Assembly (NCBI GenBank): GCA_050084515.1
Contig: CM114272.1
Coordinates: 9,734,001 to 9,798,000 of the forward strand
DNA length: 64,000 nucleotides
Source: Blasia pusilla
Lineage: Eukaryota; Marchantiophyta; Marchantiopsida; Blasiales
Reading direction: 5' to 3'
Part shown: positions 22,840 to 32,159 of the stretch, one piece after another
Numbering within the stretch: position 1 is the stretch's first letter
Layout: the number at the start of each line of letters is the position of its first letter
Notes under the pieces: model-generated
Databases searched by the model: none
What the model was told of the DNA's origin: nothing
What the model saw: only the letters and a program-made list of their open reading frames with translations
Translations under genes and position numbers: made by a program

Positions 22840-24902
22840 CCTCAATTTTTGCGTAATGCACATGCCTATAACAAACACTCTTCAATGGGCGTCCATTGCA
22901 ACGCATGTTATAGAGCATGGCGCATTGGCAATGGTGTAGGAAACTTGAGGATTCAAGATGGTACTTATCATGCTATTGGACCTCTTAATGGGCAAATAAG
23001 TTTTTCTCTATAATTTTCATAGATTTATATTCATAATGATGAGTATCAAATTGAACATAGGAGAAGGCTGATGAATCTAGATAATCTTGATCAACTAAGG
23101 GTTAAGAATCAAAGATCTTGAGGGAATTATGAGACACGTTATATGCCCATAATCCATATGTTGCTCTTTTTCAATATATGGCTATAGATCCATATAATTC
23201 TTATTTTCATATTTTTCTAAAGGGAAGTAAGCGAAGGCTTCATGCAAAACCATAAACATTGTCTATTCCTTTGGAGATTATAGCTATCTTGAGGAGAGAT
23301 GGAAGTGAGCCAAGAGAAGGACGTGATATCATTTTTCATTTATATGGAATAAGGATTCGTCAAATGTAACACTTGAATGAAGCCTATATTCCATTGCAAT
23401 TTGTATTGCCCTTTTTGTATAGTGAAGCAACGTGGGATACTTATATGGGTGGTTGACATTAGAGGAAATGAGATGAAAAGAGGGCATATTGTGATGAATA
23501 AGGACACAGGTGAGAATGCGGAAAATAATGTACTAGAGGAAATGGAAGAAGAGTAGATTCAAGGTAATGAAGAAACTTATGAGGCATGTTTCAAAGACTA
23601 CCAAAACTCTATAATTTGCTTAATTTCCACTCTAAACACGAGCTAGTGCTTAAGATCATTACACGTTGTTGAGGCTTGGTCATCTTACTCAAGAACTCAA
23701 GTCTTGAGATGCAACAATCAACTTGGATATGGCTACAAAAAAAGAAGTTAAAAGATAATTTATACCAAGGTATAAGAGAGGCTATAACAAGACATGATAA
23801 TGAAGATCATACCATATTGTCGCGACCCTCATGACCAAACAAGTGCCAAGCGGAACATCGGAACATTAGCGGGCTCACGCTAAGATGGTTTGCGCATTGG
23901 AATAGTCTCAAAGAGGAGACAAGAGACGAGACGCGAGTGAGGCGCCGCGTTTCAGATGTTGTGGTCGCGACCCAGAAACCTGGACCAAACGCAGAATGAG
24001 ACTTGAAAGAAGTCGAGTCTAGGAAGTGGGTTGCCAAAGGAAAGATCCGGATTTGGAACGCCACTAGCGTTTGAGAGTTTCCGACTGTATTTATGGCCAT
24101 AACTTTTAGCTCCAAGATGCGTTTGGATCAAATAAGGATGCGTTAGAAATCTTATGGAAAGTCGGTCCAAACCACCAAAGATCGCTGCAAACGCATAAGC
24201 AGATACTGAGAAACAACCCGAAAACAACTGTAAGTGGAGTCGGGTTGAGGGCCACAATGAGGGGCCCGACCCTCCTTTTCCAAAGGGGGGTTATTGGAGA
24301 ACCCCAGAAGTACTAGTAAGGGGGAAGGTCTTTGAGAGTGCTTGGAATCCAAACCCCACTTTGGGCGCCGCGGGGCGGCTCAAGGGCATGGAAAACCTGC
24401 ACCAAGTCCATTGAGGTGATTTTAGACATCCCTCTTGGATTTCACCCCGCGACTCAATTACTTGGGTCTCGGTTCGGAACTCACCCGAGGACCGTTGAAC
24501 AGTTGGGATCGCTAGGCGCACAAGTGCCGTTTCAAATCCCTGGACTAACCAGGAAGTGTGTTCCAAGTCTTGAAGGACTTGCCATGTTTTGGGAACTAGG
24601 AACTAAGGAACGGTGAGCTTGATGAGACGCCGAGTTGAGGACTCGGTGGGTTGGAACGCTGGTTGGCCCAGACCCGACTAACGAGAGTGCGTGTTTGGGT
24701 GCAGATCGGCGATGAGTTCGTGACTTACTGAACGTATGCTTCCGCAACACTAAAGATTGACGTTCAAGGAGAGTAGGGGCGCGACAATATGGAGACGAGT
24801 TATCTGACCTTTCTGTTTTTATAGAAGGATCTTAACACATGCATCAATTGTATTATGATGCCATGACAATTTTTAGAGATTTTAGGTCGAATCCATCTCT
24901 TC
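22840..24902 (+). pseudogene. Helitron protein N-terminal part, split by a solo LTR
   Basis: Readable Helitron segments include YNKHSSMGVH, RIQDGTYHAIGPLNG, an IHNDEYQIEHR stretch, GSEPREGRDIIFHLYGIRI and NEAYIPLQFVLPFLY. The frame breaks at the LTR after REAITRHDNEDHTI (23817). It resumes after it with GDELSDLSVFIEGS and HMHQLYYDAMTIFRDF, ending near 24902. These follow the usual order of the Helitron-like N-terminal domain. Stops and frameshifts are frequent. The product would precede the Rep catalytic domain. Confidence 0.8.
23814..24790. repeat. Solo LTR, 969 bp (23818-24786), with 4-bp target duplication ATAT
   Basis: The ends are TGTCGCGACCC and GGGGCGCGACA, inverted complements apart from one base, and both edges are flanked by ATAT (23814-23817 and 24787-24790). 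Removing it rejoins the two halves of the Helitron reading frame. The interior is much richer in GC than its surroundings, which indicates recent arrival relative to the Helitron. No internal coding region remains, as expected after LTR-LTR recombination. Confidence 0.85.
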
Positions 24903-24904
24903 TT

Positions 24905-26290
24905 ATTTGAAGAGTAATGAGAAGGGAACTCCAAACAAAGATGTTTTTGAGCTGTAGGATCGCAAATATTAGTTGCAAACCATTGGGTGAGAGTGGTCTC
25001 TTACTTTGCTCTAGAATATTACCGAATGAATCTTGCTCATGAAAATATACCATCTGGTTATCTGAAAAATGAAAAATTCAATCAGTAATACTTGGTTGTG
25101 CATTGTATACACGAAATTTGAAGATTTTCCAGCATGCTTATGAAGAAGAAACATGCCTTCATAGACCAAAAAGCAAGCATAGATAGGTCCCAACCTTTCA
25201 ATATTCAAAAATAAAGATAAAATACCATATTAACATCAGAAAATAAAATAAGCTTGCATCAAGACACAACAATGTCTCATCAATAATATCTTCCGTTATT
25301 GTACTCTTTGCCAAGGTTTATGATATGTTGTCTCATCCCTTCCATACATACTTGTAAATGTATTTCAATGACAATATGCTATTTTTTGTCTCCAAGTTGA
25401 TATGACCATCAAATAGGGTACATAACATTGGATTACAAGGAACCACCCAACGATTACCAAACTCATGTTTCAAAGTATTAATTGACCTACCATTATCACA
25501 TCTACATAAACACTGAATTTGAGTGAAATACTCTATATTGTTAATCCATCGTACAATTTCTTGAAGTTGAATAAAGTTTTAGATGAGTGGTCACATAAAA
25601 AATCTGAACAGTTGTAATATCATCAAAATCAAAGTTTTTCCTTAACTCATCCTATAATACAAGAATAATCAACATGGTTGCATAAAAATGAACTTGTCCA
25701 CATAAGTCCGTACATGTCTGCAGACATACCATCTCACACTCGATCTTGCGTCCGTTCTCGCACCGTGGCCCCCGTCCCTTCCGCAACCCCCACCCGCGTC
25801 CCTCCTTTGTTTGTCCCGCACTGCTCCCACATGTGGCCCGTCACCGACTCCCTTCTAATGCGGGCCGGATGCAGTCCCGCACGAGGCGCGCGAGCCAAAA
25901 AAATTTTAATTGACAAAATTAATTTAAAAAAAAACAAGTCTAGCTTGTGCGGGCTACAGCCTATGCCCTTCTCGCATGGACCAAGGTTGTGGGAAGGATG
26001 CGAGCCAAGACCTTGTGCATGCAACGTGAGCCCGGATACAAGACAACGACCGCTCGCATGGACATGGCCGCCCCTGGGACGGACATAAGTCCGTTGATAT
26101 GGACAAATCCACATACAACCCTGATAATCAAGATATCCACATGAGGTAGACCTCGTTTTTGAAACTCTATTCCATGAATACATCCCACCATTTGACCAAA
26201 AATATGGCTATATACTCAATACCTTTTCTTCTTTTGGAAAATGCACTCAACCATGTCAAGACGATCGGAAGTAACCAAGAAATAGAGCAT
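24905..26290 (-). pseudogene. Helitron Rep part on the minus strand, split by a MITE
   Basis: Read on the minus strand, a VECIFQKKKR stretch leads to FGQMVGCIHGIEFQKRGLPH and then VDILII. This is the Rep segment whose usual HxH metal motif here reads HVD, so the second histidine is lost. After the MITE the frame continues with DELRKNFDFDDITTVQIF, then NRWVVPCNPMLCTLFDGH, LKYIYKYV, ACWKIFKF, DNQMVYFHEQDSFGNILEQS and TLTQWFATNICDPT. The order is collinear with known Helitron proteins. Stops are frequent and the copy is dead. Confidence 0.82.
25665..26131. mobile_element. hAT-like MITE, 451 bp (25673-26123), with perfect 8-bp target duplication ATAATCAA
   Basis: ATAATCAA occurs immediately left (25665-25672) and right (26124-26131). 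The right end reads, on the minus strand, CAGGGTTGTATGTGG, and the left end is CATGGTTGCATAAAAATG. The subterminal regions contain palindromic GTCCGTACATGTCTGCAG-like text. It encodes nothing recognisable. The insertion lies just after the Rep histidine motif of the minus-strand Helitron piece; removing it restores that frame. It is related to the element at 19791-20092. Confidence 0.88.
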
Positions 26291-26654
26291 AAGTTATCTT
26301 GGGCTATTTAGGGTTGCAAGCCATAGTAAAAAATAAGTCATGCTTGAAAGGATGTAGACACCCCATTAAAGGTTTGTCTGCAACTAACCCATGTGAACTT
26401 TCTATTATGTGTTAAGATCTGATTTTTTCGATAATAATTTTTTATTTTCTTAATTTTTTATTTGTATGTAAAATTATGTAGGTAAAGGGGAGCATCATTT
26501 CTTACAAGTACTTATCCATTATGTGAGAAAAGTTTAATCATACCAAGATTTAAGAACGATTGATGGTGTAGTTTATTCTTCTTTTAAGAAAACAACTATT
26601 TAGGTGAAATTGTTAAAAGATGATATGGAGGTTTTTTCTTGCTTTGAAGAGACG

Positions 26655-27232
26655 TGTCATGCACATACACATTGCTAGACAACATACATTGCTAGTCACA
26701 TCCACACATGCACAGAAATCAACTCATACATATACATGGAGATCACACAACAAAAATAAAGAGTAATAAAAACGGCACACCCAGCCTAAAACTCCACTCC
26801 TCAATCTTCATCCGCATATCGAGCCTCGTCCACCCTATGCTATCAAGGAATCCAGACGCTAGCACCTAGTCCTAACTCACACACAAGAGTAACAATGGTA
26901 ATCCAACGGCCCAACATGAGAAAGATGGCTTGGGAAAGCCATCTTCCTCCCTTATATAGGTTTGGGAAGAGCTAAAAGGCTCTTTCCCTAAAAATAGCTA
27001 TCCTCTTGGTAATCTACGCGCACAGGTTATCAGGGGTGGGTGACCTGCTCAACAAGTCACCCGGCTGTGAAAGACCTCAGCAAGAAAGTTGTGAGAAATG
27101 ACGTTCTTGACACAACAAACCTATCCTCAACCTCATCCGACACCGCGGGATAAAGTTACACTCAAGACACTTCGCTGGCTCCTATGCCCTATCCACGATA
27201 GATCTCGGCCTATCGGTGACTCGGATGTGACA
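26655..27232 (-). repeat. LTR-like sequence, 578 bp, with minus-strand TATA box
   Basis: The ends are TGTCATGCAC and GGATGTGACA on the plus strand, sharing the TGTCA/TGACA inverted termini of LTRs. On the minus strand a CCTATATAAGGGAG box (TATATAAG complement near 26951-26960) could be the promoter. This agrees with the minus-strand orientation of the adjacent gypsy bodies. About 415 bp of it (26754-27168) match 43811-44207. No target duplication is visible at its edges, so its history is uncertain. Confidence 0.65.
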
Positions 27233-27234
27233 GT

Positions 27235-27468
27235 TGTCATGCACATACACATCGCTATAATATCAATTATATAATAAACCTAGATTATTTATTGGAAAGC
27301 GAATTCTTTGGGATCCTATAGGTTTGTTTTTTCAAATTCGTCATTCTATTTTTTTCAACATACATCGCTGGTCACATCCACACAACACAACACCGATCTT
27401 TCCCACACACAGGTAGATCCACACATGTACAGAATTAAACTCATACACATACATGGAGATCACACAAC
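27235..27468 (-). repeat. Shortened 3' LTR of copy B
   Basis: It starts TGTCATGCACATACACATCGC like the LTR at 26655 and ends ATGGAGATCACACAAC, but lacks the TATA-containing middle and carries an unrelated 100-bp stretch. Directly beside it, on the minus strand, is the purine run CTAGGGGGGCGG (27479-27468), a suitable polypurine tract. The position, just after the polyprotein stop at 27544, fits a 3' LTR. The shortening may be a deletion or a subfamily difference. Confidence 0.6.
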
Positions 27469-27543
27469 CGCCCCCCTAGCTTGCAGTTGGATCCCCTAAC
27501 TCCATATAGAAAATATCACATCTTCTTGACATGACCTACTACC

Positions 27544-27690
27544 CTATACACATCTCGGACACATCCATCGTCCCATGGGACCTACATCAAGAAGGGAAGG
27601 TCAGACATGACATATGCCACCCTTGAGAACAACCATCACATACCAACGTAGTGGCTGCACTCCTCGTAGACCTGCACAACATACACCTCA
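27544..27690 (-). pseudogene. PHD finger at the C-terminus of the copy B polyprotein
   Basis: The minus strand encodes CMLC (from 27685), then VCDGC, WHMSC and, after a one-base frame change, GRWMCPRC followed by valine and a TAG at 27546-27544. This gives the Cys4-His-Cys3 pattern and the tryptophans of a PHD finger, a domain that in many nuclear proteins reads the histone H3 tail. It follows the integrase C-terminal domain without a gap, so it was part of the polyprotein. The frameshift lies between the WHMSCL segment and the last cysteine pair. No second copy is available in this window. Confidence 0.8.
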
Positions 27691-28760
27691 AGCGTGCAAG
27701 TACTACAACCAAGCTCAGATCCATTGTATCGTCCACGTTTGGAAGGTGACATGGCGACAATTGCGCACATGATCCTTCCAAACCATACCATCCCGTCCCT
27801 CCAACATGAGGACTCTGTTCGGTAATACCTCGTGCACACGTAGGATTGTGCGCCGTGTAGTGACATCTAGCGTCCTGGATGCTGCATGTTGTAAATACAC
27901 GTAATCTCCAGGATGAAACCTCCTAATCCTTGGACAATAACCTTCTCCATAAATGGTTGTGTTCCTCAATGTATCTCTATGCTGAGCAATAGCTAAGTTC
28001 TCAAAGGCCAGAGGCCCTCTAAGACCATGCTTGTACCCACACATATGGATCATCAAGATTTAATACCTCCGCCATGTCACGTCGAATAGCTGTAGGTAAA
28101 TCTGGCTCTCTCCTTAAGAGAAAAAAGTACAGTGAAAATGACGCAAAGGATGTATGCCGACTAAAGCGATAATCCATAGCCAACCATGGCAACTGTAGAT
28201 CCCACTCCCTCAACTGTCCCCGCTGCAAGCCATACTTCACCGTCTATACTTCTCTCTCTCCACCAATCCATCCGTCTCACGATGATCTCTGGACATGGTG
28301 CAGTGATCTATCAACGCCTGATCACACAAGGCCTGAAACTCTCTCATGAACTAGGTATTCTGGTCAGTCAACACCTCCGCTGCTGCACCAAAGTGACAAA
28401 GCACACGAGCTAGAAACGCATAAGTTGTTCCCTTGCTCGCCTTGTCCACTAGTGGTACCAACTCTATCCACTTGGAGAAATGCTCCACCATGACCAACAC
28501 ATACCTCTGATAACGCTCCGTCAATGGCAAAGGTCCCGCGAAGTTTAAACTCCACCGATAACCTTAATCCATAATCGGCAAAGGATGTAACTACGGAGTG
28601 GGAGCATTGAAGGATGCTCAGACTCTATCACATACCATATATCTCGCCACAAATTGTTGTACCCTAGTGTGTATGCCGTGCCACCAATGCTGAACATGGA
28701 GTAAGTTGTAAGTACGCTTTACTCCAAAATGCCCCAACTCCTCAAGGGCAGGTCGCACTA
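27690..28760 (-). pseudogene. Integrase, copy B
   Basis: The zinc-binding domain (28760-28630) reads EELGHFGVKRTYNLLHVQHW and ends MVCDRV; the first cysteine of the pair is lost. The core (about 28600-28100) contains FAGPLPLTERY, HFSKWIELVPL and EVLTDQ; the first catalytic aspartate (normally DFAG) is asparagine. The C-terminal domain (28056-27715) has NLAIAQHRDTLR, RRFHPGDYVYLQ and the LMLEGRDGMVWKDHVRNC segment. Stops and frameshifts are frequent. Integrase would insert the element's cDNA into the genome. Confidence 0.82.
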
Positions 28761-29172
28761 CACGTGCTCGCTCAGAAGAATGAGGTACCATTGGTATCCT
28801 ACCATCTTCCCATACCCGCAAAATGTGAGTCCCCTCCCACTTGAACCTCTTGGCTCTCTGTAGGATCCAATCCTGCTCCCTAGCACTCATTGTGCTCGCT
28901 ATGACGTCAGTACGCAAGAACTCCACAACCTCCACGTCGTCATGGATATCACGACCACCTATCGCCTCCTCACTAACCTCCGGATCCAAAGACTCATCAT
29001 GCAACCCCACCACTGGAGTCATAATCTACAGCTGACCTACCATATTCAACCAACAAAGATAGGTAGATGCATGCCAACCGGGCACCATCTCCTCATCAAT
29101 CTCTCCGTGCCATCAAGCTCTTGTGTCGTCTCTCTGACTCGGACATGAGTTACGACTGAACCCATCTGCACC

Positions 29173-29475
29173 CTAGTTCAGCTCACCTGGCCTGTGAACC
29201 ACCTCAAACTCATACTCATGTAGGAATAGAGCCCACCTAGAAAGCTTGTCGGACTCCATGAACCACCTCAATGGCTGATGATCAGTGATAAGTGTGACAG
29301 GGTTTCCGAATAAATAGCAACTGAAATGTGCCACGGCCCACTCTGCAGCCAAGCACTTTCCCTTGTAGGAGCTATACTTTGCCTGTGCAATGTTGTTTGA
29401 TCGGCTCACATAAGCCACAACAAACTCCCTCTCCTCGTCATCCCTGTGAGTAAGCATTGCTCCTAGACCCAACAT
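29173..29475 (-). pseudogene. RNase H, copy B
   Basis: The minus strand encodes MLGLGAMLTH, then VVAYVSRSNN, KYSSYKGKCLAAEWAVAHF, YLFGNPVTLITDHQPLRWF and the FEVVHRPGELN segment. This is the standard Ty3/gypsy RNase H series. The frame is open for 100 codons here. It removes the RNA strand during reverse transcription. The same domain in copy C (34640-35089) is longer. Confidence 0.86.
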
Positions 29476-29759
29476 GCTCTAATCCGTATGTAGTTGGAAT
29501 GAGCGACCCCTAATCGGTTTGTGTAAAATGAGTGAGGACATCAACTTGTCCTTGAACTCGTGAAATTCTTGCTCGTGATCATCTCCCCACAACCAAACCT
29601 GATCAAGTCTCGTCAGCAAGTTCAAAGACTTCGCGATCGCACTATAACCCTTGACATACCGTCAATAGAAGTTTTCAGTCCCAAAAACTCTCAGACTCGA
29701 CTCACATTTGTAGGACACAAGATCTGCGCAATAGCCTCCACCTTCGTATGCTGAAAAGC

Positions 29760-30480
29760 TAACCCACTTGTGTATATGGTGTGTCCCAAGTACTCAATCT
29801 GCTCTTGAAAGAATCAGCACTTGCCTGGATATAACTTCAATCCACGTAACTGCAATCGCCGAAACACCTCCTCTAGGTGTCGCTCATGCTCCTCAACTGT
29901 GGAACTGAAGATAAGAATATCATCTATTTAATACCGTACAAAATCCAAGCCAGCCAAAATCCTACCCATCACTCTCAAAAACTCTGCAGGCACGTTCTTC
30001 ATCCCAAATGGTAAGAACCACCATTGATACAAGCAATCTCTCCCAAACCGATCTATCCCCCAGAATGTTGTCTTCTCCCTGTCCTCCAACCTGATAGGAA
30101 GCTGATGATAGCCAACACAAAGATCTAAAGTAGTGAAGATCTTTGCATGCCCTACCGCATCAAAGATCTCCTCACAAGTAGGCATGGTGTACAGATCTGA
30201 CCTCATCTATCGGGTGATAGGACGGTAATCTCCACACATCCGCCTATCCATCCAATTGCCATACATGTCCTTCTTTGCCGGCATGATTGTGGCAAATGCA
30301 TACTCCCCATGTGATAACTCCGCAAGACTTGCCTACAACAAGTCTTGACTCCTCCTATGAATCAAGGCTCGCTCCATATCAGAATATCTGTAGGGTTGAC
30401 GAAAGATTGACGTATCTCTAGCCAACTCAATTCCGTATCTCGGGACCCTTCAGCGTACCCAAGTCTCTCATATTGAAGGA
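29760..30480 (-). pseudogene. Reverse transcriptase, copy B
   Basis: The finger and palm segments include EEIFDAVGHAKIFTTLDL, GYHQLPIRLEDREKTTFWGI, YQWWFLPFGMKNVPAEF and ILAGLDFVRY. The catalytic box reads stop-IDD-ILIFS, so the tyrosine codon of YIDD has become a stop while both aspartates remain (about 29925). The EEHERHLEEVFRRLQLRGLK helix follows. It is one of the single-base losses that kill this copy. Confidence 0.86.
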
Positions 30481-30839
30481 AAAACAACTAACATGCCCTC
30501 TCAAAAACCTATGAAATCGCCGTCCTTCTCCTCATATCAACTTGAGACCTATCACAGGCTCCCAAGTCTCTATCGTGACCTCACTCGGAGAGGACGCAAC
30601 CTCCGGCTGTGGTTGCTATGTAGCAACCCTAGCCACCTCCGCTACAACCACTCCACTCTGACCTCCTACACCGTGCTCCACATCCAAAATATGAACATGT
30701 GCTGCTCTAGCTGCCTTCGCACTCTTTGCTCGAACGACGTCCCAGAAAGTCCATGGGTGCCTATCTCTCCTCGTGCCGCCCCTAGCCAATGCTTGTACAG
30801 ACCCTGTAGGCAATGCTCTAGCTCGTGGATGTGACGGCA

Positions 30840-31800
30840 TGGATGACACTCACATCCGTCAGTCACACCTAGGCTGACTATCCATGTGAGATAGTTGAAG
30901 TCGATCGCCTTCCCCAACACCTGTCTTCGTGATGCCTCAGTCATACCTGGCACCACCGTAGTACCCGTAGCAAACCCCAAACCCCATGGCGCGCTCGTGC
31001 TCATCTACTGTAGGCTCCTCCAATGCTCGGGTCACCTCATCCCAAATCATGCCTGGCCCTCCTTGACGAAAGGCATGGGATGTTGGGAAGCTCACCAACG
31101 TGGGTAAGGCTGCCCTCAACTCCCCCATCCTAGCTATTGGCTATCGCCAATGGTTGTCTATCATCCCATGTCACCACCTGAGATCGACACCTTGAGCCCA
31201 AACCAACATCCACAGTGAGATGTGGTGCTATCTGAACCCCATCGTATGCTCAACTCAATACCCCTGATGGTATCAGGATCATCCACCAGAGCCATGGATG
31301 ATGGGCGTGTGAGCCAACTCTTGCTACATCTAACAACACAACAGGTCCTAACGAGGACCTGACCTGATGTATACTTGTCATCGCACGTGCACGAGTGTCT
31401 CCCAATAATGACACGTTCTCCAAAATGTACGCCGAAGAACATGTCTGACTCTCTTGCAAGTGTCGCACTACTTGCAGCGTCTCCCAAAACATCCCTGACC
31501 TCGGATCCTCCAATCCAAACCCTTGATCACCTGATGAATGACCCTAACATGGCCATCTAGCAATCACCAAATGAATGGTGCCAACTCTATCCAGATGTTG
31601 TGCCCCCAACAAAGAGATGTCGACGGGTAGTGTATGCTGATACCCTCGTACTGCTGATATCGGCAACAACTCAGGATACCTCTAGACCAATCTCGCCATG
31701 TGACGTAATGATACTCGTTGCGTGGTCTCATCTCTCTCCACATAAAGGTATTGATGCACCCGTATGCGCACCTGCAATACCGCAGAACTAATCCGGTGCT
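30840..31800 (-). pseudogene. Retrotransposon-borne C5-cytosine DNA methyltransferase domain, copy B
   Basis: Motif I is cut by the upstream deletion; only the STGL end survives near 31800. It is followed by VHQYLYVERDE. Motif IV reads RWPC then TAG, where glutamine of PCQ is expected (31552-31544). Motif VI YILENVSLLGD is intact (glutamate codon at 31420-31418). Motif VIII is degraded to HHPWLWW. The C-terminal part keeps ERAMGF and ASRRQVLGKAIDF (motif X position). Frameshifts lie near MGF. The neighbours are protease upstream and a linker to RT downstream. Confidence 0.87.
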
Positions 31801-31805
31801 AAACA

Positions 31806-32156
31806 CGCCGCCTTCCCTAACATCAAGGGCTGTGCTCCCGAATCAAGTAGGATGCACAGCGGATGGTATATTGTCCATGTTGGACTAACCAAGCAAAATA
31901 TTGCAGCTCGGTTATCCAGTAACACTACTCCAAGTGTCACCACTGCTCGCTCTATGGTCGGTCGAGTTGGCATATCTACCAACTTTGCCATTGCCGCATG
32001 CCATGAATCTATGGGGTGAGTCCTAAGCATCTGCTCCGAGGGCAAGTCCACCACCTCCTCAACTACCTCTAAATGAGAGGCAGTCACCTCTCCACACTCA
32101 CACAATGTGGTAACCAGCCAGAACACCTCTACTAGTCCAAATCCCAATGCCGCCAA
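31806..32156 (-). pseudogene. Retroviral-type aspartic protease, copy B
   Basis: The active-site loop ILLDSGAQPLMLGKAA is intact, with the catalytic Asp-Ser-Gly triplet at 31844-31836. It is preceded by conserved lead-in text such as GVVLLDN. Directly after GKAA the sequence jumps to the methyltransferase motif I remainder, so the rest of the protease and the linker (about 0.7 kb in copy C) have been deleted. The enzyme would process the polyprotein; this one lacks its C-terminal half. Confidence 0.78.
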
Positions 32157-32159
32157 CTC

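Larger units (their letters stand above)
22840..26300. mobile_element. Rearranged Helitron remnant
   Basis: Two parts of a Helitron Rep/helicase protein face opposite ways. The plus strand carries the N-terminal part (22840-23817 and 24787-24902). The minus strand, read from about 26290 down to 24905, carries the following part with the Rep motif. The junction lies near 24903. Two later insertions are clear: a 969-bp solo LTR at 23818-24786 and a 451-bp MITE at 25673-26123. The C-terminal helicase motifs were not found. Numerous stops show long inactivity. Confidence 0.8.
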
